64,000 nt of DNA from Topomyia yanbarensis (taxonomy: Eukaryota; Arthropoda; Insecta; Diptera; Culicidae), in contig NC_080671.1 of NCBI RefSeq assembly GCF_030247195.1, positions 28,699,543-28,763,542 of the forward strand, given 5' to 3'. Within the stretch, counting starts at the first letter, position 1. Each line of letters starts with the position of its first letter. The position numbers were made by a program, and so were the translations under genes. This document shows, piece by piece, positions 12,116-23,366 of the stretch. The notes beneath the pieces were generated by a model. That model ran no database searches, was not told where the DNA came from, and saw only the letters and a list, made by a program, of their open reading frames with translations.

Positions 12116-13020
12116 GCCTTTCTCATATAAAGAAAGGCTATGCAATCACTGTAAAAATCGACTTTTTAACCGAGGCCCGGAGGGCCGAGTATCATACACC
12201 ATTCGATTCAGTTCGTCGAGATCGGCAAATGTCTGTGTGTGTGTATGTATGTGTGTGTGTATGTGTGTGTGTGCGTATGTGTGTGTGTGTCATTTAAACT
12301 CACACAATTTTCTCAGAGATGGCTGAACCGATTTTCGCAAACTTAGTTTCATCTGAAAGGTATAACGCTCCCATAAGCTGCTATTGAATTTTTAGTTGAT
12401 CCGACTTCCGGTTCCGGAGTTACGGGATGAAGAGTGCGGTCACACAGCAAATTCCCATATAAACTGGTACCACCATGATGTTCAAATGATGTAAAACATA
12501 TTAAAATTGATGTAACATTACTCTAGTTTGCGGGTCTGGATCACTAATGATCAATCAAAGCAGCTTTGACCACATTGGCCACCTATGACGGTTCATGACG
12601 CCCTCGGGGAACCCGCCAAGTTCCTAAGCTAATATCACACCCATTCCACAACGAATTCTCTACCGATTTTTACGAACTTAATTTCAAATGAAAGATACAG
12701 TAATGCCATTGACTGCTGCTGAATTTCATTCGGTTCTGACTCTTGCTTCCGGAGTTACAGGGGTGTTAGTAAGGATACACTGGAATTTCCCATATAAATC
12801 GGTACAATCGTAATACCTCAGAGGCTAAAAACTATTGAAATGGTCACCAAATTACTTCTAATCGTAGATCTAGATCACTGATTGCCAATCAAACATTCTT
12901 TGAATATATTGTCCACTATCGACGATTCCGGAAGTCCGGAATTCCGGGCATATTCCACAATTAAAGTCACATCGGTTCATCGGTGATGACTGAACCGATT
13001 TTCTCAAACCAAGTCTCAAA
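12116..13020 (+). mobile_element. family E copy, truncated (mirror of 10001-10894)
   Basis: Starts GCCTTTCTCATATAAAGAAA, with GGCCCGGAGGGCCGAG at about 12174 and a GT tract at 12232-12290. It lacks the GGTGGATTAAAACAG end and runs into the non-E segment shared by both arms. Confidence 0.6.
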
Positions 13021-13325
13021 TGGAAGGCAAAATATGCAGTTGAGTATTGCGTAGCCGCCCCTTCCCCCCCCCCCTCCCCACCTTGCCCTTACACCTCCCT
13101 CCTTCATCACTCCCCTCTTCTTGGATCACCCTCACGCCCAGATTTCCTTCATCCACCCCGTGTACCGAAATAAGATGAAGGATTTCTGACGCATCCTCCA
13201 CACCCACTCTACTAAACCCCCATTCCCTACACGTTCAAACGCATTCCACCAACCTTTGCAAATAATAATCACATGAATATAACATTGAACTCATGCTTAT
13301 TAAGCTAATTAAATATTATTCTTTT

Positions 13326-14330
13326 GCCTTTTTTGTATAGAAAGGTTATGCAATTGCTCCAAAAACCGACTTTCTAACCGAGGCCCGGAGGGCCGAGTCT
13401 CATATAACATTCGACTCAGTTCGCCGAGATCGCAAAATATCTGTGTGTATGTATGTGTGTATGTATGTATGTGTGTATGTGTATGTGTGTATGTATGTGT
13501 GTGTATGTGCGGATTTGTTAACAAAATGTCCCCATCGGTTACTCGGAGATGGCTGAACCGATTTTTACAAACTAAGATTCAAATGAAAGGTATAATATTC
13601 CCATAGGTTGCTATTGAATTTCATTTTCAACCGACATCTTGTTCCGAATTACGAGTTGAAGAGTATGGTTACAAAACAAAATTTGTTGATTTTTCCAAAT
13701 CGGTTTCTCGGAATTTTCTGAACCGATTTTGACAAACTTAATTTTAAATGAAAGGTCCATCAGCTGCTGTTGAATTTTGTGTGGATCCGAGTTCTGGTTC
13801 CTGAATTACAGGGTGATACGTACGATCACGCAGCAAATCCCGATTCTAACGAATTCTGCGATGAATGTAAAAAGGTGATTTTTTTTCCAAAATGTAAACA
13901 CAACTGTTGAATTTGTAGATCTAGGTCCCCAACAGTCATTCAAAGTCTCTTTGGCCACACTGGCCACCATCGACGGATCCGGAAGCATCCAAAGTCAGAA
14001 TAACGGTTATATTGGTTTCTCGAAAATGGCTAGACCGATTTGATCAACTTAGTCTCAAATGAAATGTGTTGCGTCCCCTGAAACTGGTATTAAATTCCAT
14101 CTCCATCCGACTTCCAGCACCGGAGTTACGGGTTGTGGAGGTCGATCACATAGAAAACTCCGATTCAAACCGATACCGTGATGAATGCAAAAAGGTGCTC
14201 TTATATATACTTACCAAGTGTAATAAGAATGAAAGACATTTCCATAAAGTTATATTGTACGAACCAGCTATTAAATCATAATTTGAAGAAATGAGAAAGG
14301 CACAACTGGTGCCTAGGTGGATTAAAACAG
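13326..14330 (+). mobile_element. family E copy (mirror of 8691-9694)
   Basis: Left end GCCTTTTTTGTATAGAAAGG, GGCCCGGAGGGCCGAG at about 13382, GTATGT tract 13441-13507, right end GGTGGATTAAAACAG at 14330 followed by GTTTTTG. It is a non-coding element. The conserved 71-codon frame at 14066-14281 also appears at 8741-8956 and 11837-12052, but this follows from copy identity and I see no sign of selection. Confidence 0.7.
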
Positions 14331-14354
14331 GTTTTTGTTCTAATTTTTTATCAC

Positions 14355-14800
14355 AAAAAATATTTTTTTGAATGTATTCTTTATTCTAAGTCAATTTTGG
14401 GTCGATGAATGCGAAAACAAAGTCTATTTTTTCAACGAGGCATTTACGAGATTTCGTCGAAAAAGGTATTTTTGGGCACTTTTTTGTTATCGTTCAAAAA
14501 GGATCCGATCCAAACAAACAACTCACTGTTCGAAAGGTGTTGATGTGCCCTTTCGTATAATATGCGCAGATCAAATGTACATTTATTATGATTTCAAGCG
14601 ACCAAAAAAAAAATTTCGACCGTTCAAAAAAAAAGCATACTTCTAGTTAATTGTTTATAACAAATCATGAACAGAAGAAAATTCTTTTAGAATCTAATAT
14701 GATAGATAATCCTTTTACATAAATTTTAAGTCATTGGTCACACAAATCGGATGAAAAATGCAGATTCTACGAAGCATTGAGCTTGTATTTTTCGCAAAAT
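14355..14800 (+). repeat. dispersed repeat with TTTTGGGTCG core, copy 2
   Basis: Matches 3985-4604 in block order (TCAATTTTGGGTCG, TTTTTGGGCACTTTTTT, CTCACTGTTCGAAAGG). It is diverged and non-coding. Confidence 0.5.
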
Positions 14801-15282
14801 CATACTTTTGGCTGAAATGATCTTCTACACTTGATAGTTATAAATTCGTTTATAATTATCGTTTGTGTTGGGTACAGTCTTCTCTAGCTTGTATCCAGCA
14901 GTAGTCGCCTACCATGTACCCGTTCAAGAAACCCTAATATCGCATTTCATTAACTGCTGGACTCTAATGGAATTTTACTTTTACAAAAAATACACATACT
15001 TTTTTCTCGTCGTTTTGCAACAAAGGGCTCTCAAATGAGTGAATCATTAAACGTTGCCACCCTGTATAGTGTTTGTTAACTGCGGCATTTGAATTGTTTA
15101 GTTGTCGTACAACTAAGTGCTAAGTTTAAAATGTTTGTTTAAAAGTTTTGTTTTGTCTGCGGTGAGTACATATTTAACAATCGTTCCATAAATTGGTTGA
15201 CCGAAAATGTTCTTACTGCTTATTAATATTCTTTCGGATTCTAAGCAAAATTCGTAAAAGAGCTTTGGACTCCTAAGCCGGT

Positions 15283-15489
15283 ATGCTTATCGTGTTTGGT
15301 GAAAGATTCCATGAGGACATTGCAGCAATTGAAAAACGATATGAGAGCTTGTGGGACGAAGGCATGATGGGTGACTATTGCTGGATGAAAATTCGAGAAG
15401 ACTCTATCCAACATAAACGAATGCATTCAAGGGGAAAAGTTTTTTTTTACCGGAATTGTGATTGTGTGAACAGCACAAAGGTATATTAA
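15283..15489 (+). CDS. unassigned short ORF, possible exon or element fragment
   Basis: A 68-codon frame is open from ATG. It contains IEKRYESLWDEGMMGDYCWM followed by basic residues (QHKRMHSRGK). The WDEGMMGDYCW stretch is low in repeat character and reads like real protein rather than translated AT-rich DNA, and I have a weak recollection of similar short segments in insect hypothetical proteins. I cannot assign a domain. No splice context was established and the frame ends soon after in AT-rich sequence, so it may equally be a fragment of a mobile element. Confidence 0.25.
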   Translation: MLIVFGERFHEDIAAIEKRYESLWDEGMMGDYCWMKIREDSIQHKRMHSRGKVFFYRNCDCVNSTKVY

Positions 15490-15591
15490 TAGATAATAAA
15501 AAGAATATTTCTTTTTAATTCCATTAAGTGGTAGTTATTTATTGAACTGTGCAGATACACATTTCGTCTACGTCTTGCTATTACAAAGCCT

Positions 15592-15790
15592 TGACAGTGC
15601 AATCCTCTAGAGAATTTTTTGTCTTCTGCTTCAACAGACTTCGCTGGCGATTCTTAGTTTGCATAACATTATATGGTTAGTGCTACGATCCCACTGAGAC
15701 TCCTTCCCGATAGGGGCTCGAATATTTGACGACTGGTTTATGAGATCAGTGCTACACCCTCTGAATCGCCGCACCTGGGCAAGGTCTGCT
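15592..15790 (-). mobile_element. tRNA-derived SINE-like element
   Basis: The minus strand reads a tRNA-like head with AAACCAGTCGTC followed by a B-box-like ATTCGAGCCCC, then GGGAAGGAGTCTCAGTGGGATCGTAGC. A ~100-bp body follows, ending near AAGGCTTTGTAATAGC. Head, body and short tail at ~200 bp match the architecture of mosquito tRNA-related SINEs (Feilai-type elements are the known Aedes example; membership is not proven here). The A box is weak and the TSD was not resolved. Confidence 0.5.
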
Positions 15791-15839
15791 AAAATTTTAG
15801 TTTCGCTCAATGCTCCATATCATATTCTAGACATAGATT

Positions 15840-16150
15840 CTAAAAGGTCCGAAAAAAATTTACTTCGCTGTAAAAAAAATCAATTAAGAATCAGTAACTT
15901 TTCAAAATGGTCAAAAATTGACTTTTTTCAACTTGGGTCGCTTGCAAAACTAAAAATTTTACATGCGATCGACACATATTATATATTTTTGGAATCAGCA
16001 CTTTTCAACCTGCATATGGATTATATTAATTGCATGATTTTCACACAAAATATTGACCAAAAACTAAAAAAAGTGCTAAAAACAAGTTTTTTGCGAGAAT
16101 CTCAAAATTGTCTTCGTCTTCAGCGACCCAAAAAAATACTTTTTCTCGAA
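15840..16150 (-). repeat. dispersed repeat with TTTTGGGTCGCTGAA core, copy 3 (inverted)
   Basis: The minus strand reads TTTTTTGGGTCGCTGAAG and a TTTTTAGCACTTTTTTTAG block, corresponding to the repeats at 3985 and 14355. The long ORF on the plus strand here (15740-16261) consists mostly of Lys/Ser/Phe/Leu from AT-rich DNA and is not treated as a gene. Confidence 0.5.
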
Positions 16151-16288
16151 GCTTCATTTTTCTTGTTAACTAGTGTTATCATCGCTTGCATTATACCAAG
16201 GCCTACTTCGATGGATTTGATTCGTTGCTGCCGTTGCTGCACGTTCGCTTCGAGCAATTAGGTTCTTTACTGGCACAGTTAACCTCAC

Positions 16289-16416
16289 TTTTTTGACAGT
16301 TCGCTTGTACTGTTTACATGGACTTAGAAAAATTTGTGGACGACTAGATTCGCTCGAAGAAAATCGCAAAGAATTTTTCTAAGTCCATGTAAACAGTACA
16401 ATCGAACTGTCAAAAA
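16289..16416. mobile_element. 128-bp hairpin MITE
   Basis: Inverted arms at about 16290-16336 and 16372-16416: TTTTTGACAGTTCGCTTGTA against its complement TACAATCGAACTGTCAAAAA, continuing through CTGTTTACATGGACTTAGAA on both sides. The loop is ~35 bp. The target duplication was not resolved. A small non-autonomous DNA element is the likely identity. Confidence 0.6.
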
Positions 16417-16639
16417 TGAACACTCAGTTCATTTGTGACGTCAGCGTAAAGTATTCAATACTCGTAGACGAATGAAAACTTGCATTGAATGAACGGGCAG
16501 TTTGTTCATTTGACGTTTTCAGTCGCGTCACAGAATATTGAAAATGAATGCCACCAAATGGAACATTTTTTACTGCAGTCCCAATGCACACCAGAAACCT
16601 GTGCATAATATTACCATCGACCGAGTAACGAAAACAAAC

Positions 16640-17058
16640 AAATTAAGGTAACGTTGGACCGCACCCTGAAATTTACAGCACGTTGTAATACGGTAAAGAA
16701 GCTCTGTGAATCCAGACTCCGAATTCCGAAAATGATAGGTGCCAAACTTCCGCGTACGTACGAAAATGTACAACAGTGCTACAAGTTTGGACGGCTGTGA
16801 TCATCTCGAAACTAACATACGGCATAGGGCTAGTGAGCAGAGGAGGCCAAACATCTTTGCAGACACTTGGTTTTACATTAAAAAAAAATGGTCCGTTTCC
16901 CTATAGTGCATTCATTTTCCAGCCCAATCCTCTCGATAATGGCCGAAGCGGGCACCCTTCCTTTCGAGCAGCACCGTCTGCTAGATGCAGTTTGCTCTTG
17001 GCAGCGAGAGCCAGCTACTGAGAATTTTGAAAGGATTTATTACATGTTATATTTATTT
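16640..17058 (+). pseudogene. non-LTR reverse transcriptase remnant (C-terminal region)
   Basis: The plus strand encodes VTLDRTLKFTARCN, then CESRLRIPKMIGAKLPR, a frameshift, LTYGIGLVSRGGQTSLQTL, another frameshift, and SSPILSIMAEAGTLPFE. This is the thumb/connection region after the RT palm in I/R1-group non-LTR elements. At least two frameshifts and the loss of everything upstream make it a dead fragment. It ends at GGTGGGAC (17059-17066), which is the left target duplication of the hAT-like element that follows. Confidence 0.7.
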
Positions 17059-17454
17059 GGTGGGACTAGACCTGTGCGCCGTCACGCCACGCCGCCGCCG
17101 CCGGTAATTTTTAACGTACGCCGACGCCGAACGATAAATCGGCGGCGCGCCGCCTATGCATTTTTCCCGCGCCGACAATTCGCGAACTCTAAAATTGTTG
17201 ACTCATAATTTTATCCACAAATCTAGGAACATTGTCTATAGACCGAATATACGACGTTAACTGATTCATGATTTATCACATCTTGATCATTATTTGGTAT
17301 TAGTGGTCTTCAATTGGATTACAAAATCAAAATAATCTTGATATTTTCTCGAAAACCATTACACGACACTCGTTATATAATTCAAAGATCCATTCTTGCT
17401 TCGTCAACTGGTTATGATTGTGAACATATAAATGGTCCACAAATTAAAAAAAAC

Positions 17455-18019
17455 CTGTTTTAATCCACCTAGCGGTGCAATTGTGCCTTTCTCATTTCTC
17501 TAAACTATGGCACGGAGGCGTTTTATGTTCAACATAATTGTGGAAATGTCCATTACATTCTTAGTACACTTTGCACTTATATACAATGGCATGCCAGCCA
17601 CGAACTTGATGAGCTACGTTACGACGGTGAAACACTTCAAACAAAAAAATATCATACTCCATTAGCCTAATCAGCATTAGATCAATGTCATGCGGGGGAG
17701 GGCGAAAGTCCCATGAACGAACGACTCCCCAGCTTAAATTGGTATGCTTTGTGATATAGTGGTGGTTTAAAGATGATGGGGTTGAAAGGGAGGGGTATGA
17801 GGGCTGGATGGGGTGGTGGTCTTAGGGGTGATTTAAAGAGATTTTTTAAAGGAGTGGAGTGAACAGTAGAGGGGGGGGGGGGGTGTAACCCCTCTCCGTA
17901 AACCATCAACTACGCCCCTGTTAAAATCCAGAAACCTTATGCGAGTCGGAAAAAAAAATGGCCGGGATTAGGTTGACGTTTTTCAGAGTGATTGCATAAC
18001 CTTTCTATATGAGAAAGGC
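17455..18019 (-). mobile_element. family E copy, internal part replaced
   Basis: The right family E end (minus orientation, CTGTTTTAATCCACC at 17455) and a left end (CCTTTCTATATGAGAAAGGC at 18019) bracket sequence lacking the GGCCCGGAGGGCCGAG motif. A G-rich tract (17868-17884) lies within. It is inserted in the hAT-like element. Confidence 0.6.
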
Positions 18020-18139
18020 AAAAATGTGCCAAAATCCAAAAAAGTGAACCGTCGTCAAATTTTTTTTCCAGTTTGCATCAAATCTCGACGTTTCATGCAC
18101 CTTGAACACATTTAGCATCAAAAATAAAAATTCTATTTT

Positions 18140-18504
18140 TAATTTTTCCTATAGTTTATATGAGAAATTTCTGTGTGGCCGCACTCTGAAACCCGTAATT
18201 CCGGAACCAGAATTCCGATCGATCCAAAATTCAATAGCAGCTGATGGGAAGGTTGCACCTTTCATTTGAGACTAAGTTTGGGCAAATCGGTCCAGCCATC
18301 TCTGAGAAAAATGAGTGACATTATTTGACACATACGTACATACATACACACACACATACACACACATACACACACACACACACATACAGACTTTTTCCGA
18401 TCTCGACGAACTGAGTCGGATGGGATATGACACTCGGCCCTCCGGGCCGGGATTAGGTTAACGTTTTTCAGAGTGATTGCATAACCTTTCTATATTAGAA
18501 AGGC
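18140..18504 (-). mobile_element. family E copy, 5' half only
   Basis: Minus-strand left end with hairpin (ending 18504), GGCCCGGAGGGCCGAG at about 18430-18445, CA/TACA microsatellite 18329-18387, and one internal block with CTCAGAGATGGCTGGACCG. The GGTGGATTAAAACAG end is absent. Confidence 0.6.
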
Positions 18505-18569
18505 AAAAACTTCCACTTTCAAGATATATGTGCCTGAAATTTACGATTATGTGCCTGATCCTAATCTTT

Positions 18570-18800
18570 GCACGTAATCAATTTCACTGGAACGCAGTGT
18601 ATTATTCATTGATTTTTAACCGATTCTTAATTCCTAATATGCTACACACGATTCACCAGTCGAGCTCGTGAAACTGTTCATGATGTAATTCATGAAGTAA
18701 TTAATTTTCCACATAATCTTATTATATTTACGTAAAAATTTACAAGGAACTCAGACTATTATTCATGGATTATTCGCTCTGCTTTTTGGTTTTGAAATTT
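18570..18800 (+). repeat. short 'TTCATGA/CTCGTGAA' repeats
   Basis: Contains CGAGCTCGTGAAACTGTTCATG and AATTCATGAAGTAATT, which resemble the units of the tandem array at 27290-27795. It is a small, degenerate relative. Confidence 0.35.
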
Positions 18801-18804
18801 CTAT

Positions 18805-21496
18805 GTGAGCTATTGTGTACAACTGCTAGCAACCAGTCTCGTAGGCACGAGCATTAGATACAAAGACATTACTAGGACCTGTAAACCTGTTATTCCTTTG
18901 TTAAAATTCAGATAAATGTTCGGAATTGAATGAAACTACGCTGAGCAAAATACATTACCTAGCCACAATTCATGTCCGTGAAATAATTTAGAAAACTATA
19001 AGACACGTGACTCTGTGTAAAAAATCCAACGGTAAGCTCAAGACTAAAAGAGAATTTACGAAAATCGTTGCACGTCCTTCAATTCTTTTAGTCAATAAAG
19101 TTAATACAAATCAATGTTTCATCGAGTTATGAATTAGAATTATAAAAATTTTAAACATATTCAGACACAACCACCTACTAAACATTTGAGTATAATGTCA
19201 TCTTTTTTTGCGTGAACTAGTTTTGTGAAAACACAAAAAGTACTTTCAATTCGAGGTTTATTTATAATTGATTGAATCGTGACCTATTTTAAAACTTTTT
19301 TCTCGAAGAATAGTTGAGCAAAGTGATCTTGACTTTTCGCGACGCTGGTGCACAGATGTGGCGATGCAGAGGGTAAGATTTCTAGTCTCATAAATTATTT
19401 ATCGTGTGATCTAGCCCCACTCAAGAAAGATTTTCAGTGTCAGTTGCACCAGCCCGGTATCACAGACAAATAAGACGTAACACGAGATGAATTTTCATCA
19501 CTCGTAGAAAAAAACAGTCGATTTCAATTACAAATCGGTGGCGTTAGTGAAGAGATTTTGACAAAGAACTAAATGCGTTACTTAGTTTCCGCACCCACCC
19601 GAAACGTTACGGTCTTTTTAATCTCATGCAAATCAAAACAAACAATATGGGCCGGAAATGTGAAATTCATTCTTGTCGAAGTGCCCAAGGTGGGAGTTGT
19701 TCACAACCATTTCTTAAGTTACAACACGATGCCGATCGGTGAGTAAACACATAACAGGACGTTAGTAATTTAATTGATTCGGTGTATCGAATGTATGCAA
19801 TGGATTAGAATTTGTTGGTCCCCGGAACTGCTGGAGAAATTGGCGGGGTGCAGGTGCTACGACAACTAGAGATACGCTCAGACCATTTTCAATAAGACTT
19901 GTTTAGTGTTCAGTTTCAACCTAACAGGAGCTAACACGTCAAGTCGTGGAATGATTATGATTGATAGTTACTGTATATTTAGGTTTCGTCAGGGTGTAGA
20001 TCTGTATGATTCCATCACATCGAGCATACTTTGCACTCAAGATAGAAGCAGATCGTTGTAAGAAAATGTAGTGCCAGGGAATCGTATTCCTTATAATCGT
20101 GGAGATTTTGTACTTACAAGAAGTAAAAGTAAACACCAGCCTGCAAAATGAAGCAATGTGTCTACCTTGAAAGGTGTCCTTACACGATCATTAAAAGTGA
20201 CATTTCAGCGCAGTAATGCCAATTATAACGCCTCGTATTAGGGTACCTGATATCTGCGGGATTCTAAAAGAGCGACGGTAAACAACCCAGGGACAACTTG
20301 ACAGATAGTGCTTGTTTCATATATGCACCACCGATTTGATGGTGGCGCTAGTATACCTTCTCTGTATGAGTACCACGAACAACGAAACGAAAAAGTTTGA
20401 AGAGAAAAGCGTGTTTCGTTACGTGTGTTATGAACGCCGTCAATAGAACAACATTTAGAAAAAGCTTATTCCAAAATATGAATAAAGAAAACTATTATTA
20501 GAGAATAAATTTATCCCTAACTGAAAACCGTCAGCAAAGTTACATAAATCTTATTATATATTTAGCTGGAAGTCGTTGTTTTTAACAATCGGCTCTCTTC
20601 CTTCCTAAACATGTTTTGGTTTTCTTGTTGTGTGAAGTGTGAAATCGTTAAATCATTGGTGCTTTTTTCTCGAGAAATGTAAATGAGAAACATTTTGGCC
20701 AATGAAAGTACATCACCATCAAGCTTAAAAATTCGTTTTGAATAGAGTTTGTGTTTTATCAGAATTCTAGCAGCAAAAAGAAATGGTAGAAATGCTTAAA
20801 TTGATTATTTTACACAGATATGGAAAATAATAAACGGGATGCGCCTTTTTCAAATTTTGCTCCATTCAAGCCGCCATGACATCACCAAATCACCCCAAAA
20901 TTCGCTTATGAATTCAATACATGGGAGTTGTCAATTGTCCCCGGGCTTACGGTAAAGATGACTAAATAGAAACAAAAAACAATGAAACGACAACAACAAT
21001 TAATTTCCTCAAACAAAACAAAAACTGTTTTACCGTTGCTTAATTTCCCAAATATAGAACAATAAATAATTATTATGGGTCATTGAAATACAGTCGTTAC
21101 TCTGCATTCTTCAAATTTGTCCATTGCAATCATTATTTCATGCGAAGTCGTAGTATGCGACATCAACAATTTTTCTATTTCGTTCTTCAAATTTTACAAC
21201 TGTAAAAATAGTTCCACCATTCATTTATTATCTTGCATTTGGCAAGCAGGGTGAGCACTATTGGAGCTTCAGTTAAAAAAAAAATTGATATGGTTGCGAG
21301 AATTACATTTTGTGCAATGTGTTCAACAGATGTCGCTAGTACATCGTGGGCGATGATTTTTTTTAGATTTTCTTTAAGCTGTATCGTTTGTTTGTATGTG
21401 CTGTGAAGTCTGTTACAATAGAAACCGAAAATTTGGGAAAGGAATTGTACGGTCAAGAATTTTTTTTAGTTACATTGGTGTCAATATTCGTCACGC
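18805..21496. other. unassigned interior of the hAT-like element
   Basis: Apart from the candidate exon at 19651-19736 I see no protein motif, repeat or RNA gene. Sequence complexity is normal and many frames are closed. It could be decayed transposase sequence or captured host DNA. Confidence 0.4.
19651..19736 (+). CDS. candidate short first exon inside the hAT-like element
   Basis: ATG at 19649-19651 opens a short frame beginning MGRKCEIHSCRS and continuing SCSQPFLKLQHDAD up to a GTGAGT splice-donor-like site at about 19739. A possible acceptor (ATTAG) follows near 19809. Cys spacing at the N terminus (KCEIHSC) recalls the start of THAP zinc-finger proteins, but the conserved Phe-His/Pro positions are not convincing. 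The reading is speculative. It is listed because most of the ~3-kb interior (18505-21496) is otherwise unexplained and lies within a mobile element. Confidence 0.2.
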
Positions 21497-21592
21497 CGAC
21501 ACACGCCGGCGCGCCGCCGCCGATAGGGTCTAACGGCGTGACGCCGCCAACGCCGCCGCCGCCAGCCAAAAATGTCGCTTACGCCGCCGCCG
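21497..21592 (+). repeat. CGCCG-rich subterminal region of the hAT-like element
   Basis: Dense CGCCG/GCCGCC words (ACGCCGGCGCGCCGCCGCCG and similar) mirror the left subterminal region at 17070-17180. It is interrupted at CGCCG (21588-21592) by the foldback element and resumes at 23367. Confidence 0.7.
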
Positions 21593-23366
21593 CACAGTGG
21601 CTCAAAACAGCGTTTTGAGGTACTTAATTCATTGGAGTCAAAACTGTCCATATTAGCGTTTTCGCATATTCTACAATGTTTGTGTGTGTAAAAAGCGCCA
21701 TATTTTGGTAATATTCCTTTTTTTAAAAATTGATCATAGTAGACTATAGAAAATTTAACTTCTAAACCGAAAGAGATAGCGCTTGGCTGTCTTCGACAAA
21801 GTTGTAGAGGAGAGTATTTTTATAAATTTTGGAGAAGACATGTTGTCTCTGTCACTCATAGTAATCGAGTTATGATAAGTTCTCTATGGTGAACTCTTTC
21901 ATTTCCTATTTTTACTTATAACTTTTTTATTTCTGATTTTTCGCATTAACAATGTTCTAAGGTATTTTTTATCATCATAATACACACAACTTTTCCGAAG
22001 AAACCAGACAGCTGTGAATGCTGTGTAAAGACTTATAGCTGATTTTGATTTAATTTTGGCCTGTTTTTGAACCTGTGTAACTTCACTATCGGCAAAAATT
22101 GTAATTATACTATCAATTATTCTGATAGGACTAGGTTTCACCTACAAAACGAAGGTAAAATTGTTTATCCATAAGCACCCGTTCAAAAGTTATACACTTT
22201 TGAAAACTTTATGTCTGGCCCTCCTGAAGTCGCGTGAATGTCTCACTGAACGAGTAGGCGCTGGTGTTCAAAGACGCTTTCGCTTGATTTCCTGAGTGAC
22301 GCGCACTCTGTGTAGTAGCGCGTCTGCCGGAAGGTTAACACTGATATTGAATGATTTTACAATGGGTGATATACAATTTCATCTCGGTCCGGTTTATACC
22401 ATATGAATTTTAGTTTCAGGATATGCATAAAGAAGTAAAAGATACACATTTTCCATATAATTGCTGCATTAACCGGCTGGATATTTTCAAATATTTCAGA
22501 CTGTGGTGAAGGCAGAAATTTTATGCATAATCTTTTTTGCCCTGAAGCCAACATTCATACGATAATCTGGACCGAAATGAAATTGTATGTCACCCGTTGG
22601 AAAATCATTCAATATCAGTGTTAACCTTCCGGCAGACGCGCTACTACACAGAGTGCGCGTCACTCAGGAAATCAAGCGAAAGCGTCTTTGAACACCAGCG
22701 CCTACTCGTTCAGTGAGACATTCACGCGACTTCAGGAGGGCCAGACATAAAGTTTTCAAAAGTGTATAACTTTTGAACGGGTGCTTATGGATAAACAATT
22801 TTACCTTCGTTTTGTAGGTGAAACCTAGTCCTATCAGAATAATTGATAGTATAATTACAATTTTTGCCGATAGTGAAGTTACACAGGTTCAAAAACAGGC
22901 CAAAATTAAATCAAAATCAGCTATAAGTCTTTACACAGCATTCACAGCTGTCTGGTTTCTTCGGAAAAGTTGTGTGTATTATGATGATAAAAAATACCTT
23001 AGAACATTGTTAATGCGAAAAATCAGAAATAAAAAAGTTATAAGTAAAAATAGGAAATGAAAGAGTTCACCATAGAGAACTTATCATAACTCGATTACTA
23101 TGAGTGACAGAGACAACATGTCTTCTCCAAAATTTATAAAAATACTCTCCTCTACAACTTTGTCGAAGACAGCCAAGCGCTATCTCTTTCGGTTTAGAAG
23201 TTAAATTTTCTATAGCCTACTATGATCAATTTTTAAAAAAAGGAATATTACCAAAATATGGCGCTTTTTACACACACAAACATTGTAGAATATGCGAAAA
23301 CGCTAATATGGACAGTTTTGACTCCAATGAATTAAGTACCTCAAAACGCTGTTTTGAGCCACTGTG
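21593..23366. mobile_element. foldback element with CACAGTG ends and 5-bp TSD (Transib-like)
   Basis: The 1,774-bp element begins CACAGTGGCTCAAAACAGCG (21593) and ends with the complement ...GTTTTGAGCCACTGTG (23366). Flanks are CGCCG at 21588-21592 and CGCCG at 23367-23371. The two arms (21593-22391 and about 22569-23366) are near-perfect inverted copies around a ~177-bp loop. Each arm contains a TTAA-associated MITE-like block (22219-22334; 22625-22740) and an identical 80-codon chance frame (21899-22141 minus; 22818-23060 plus). Termini identical to the RAG recombination heptamer plus a GC-rich 5-bp duplication are characteristic of the Transib superfamily. No transposase is encoded, so this is a non-autonomous palindromic member by inference. 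Confidence 0.75.

Larger units (their letters stand above)
12110..14337 (-). repeat. right arm of the 2.2-kb inverted repeat
   Basis: This is the reverse complement of 8684-10900. Small differences are in microsatellite length, one base in the C/G-run (about 13063-13075) and the family E end (CAACTGGTGCCTAGG against CAATTGCACCTCTAGG). High identity over 2.2 kb means either a recent inverted duplication or recent gene conversion between arms. Confidence 0.85.

Noticed and set aside
8741..14281. 71-codon ORF repeated three times as a conserved gene
   Set aside because: It is present because family E copies are near-identical; there is no start context, domain or codon signature.
8684..14337. 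Assembly artefact as the explanation of the large palindrome
   Set aside because: Arms differ at several positions (microsatellite lengths, single bases, family E end), so it is not a simple mirrored duplicate, although long reads would settle it.
15592..15790. A functional tRNA gene
   Set aside because: Only a B-box-like segment is convincing; no complete cloverleaf or anticodon stem could be drawn, so it is treated as a SINE head.
15740..16261. 173-codon plus-strand ORF
   Set aside because: Composition is that of AT-rich DNA, and most of it overlaps a dispersed repeat in inverse orientation.
21899..23060. Identical 80-codon ORFs in both foldback arms
   Set aside because: Identity follows from the palindrome. 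The amino-acid sequence has no recognised domain and is bounded by non-coding element sequence.
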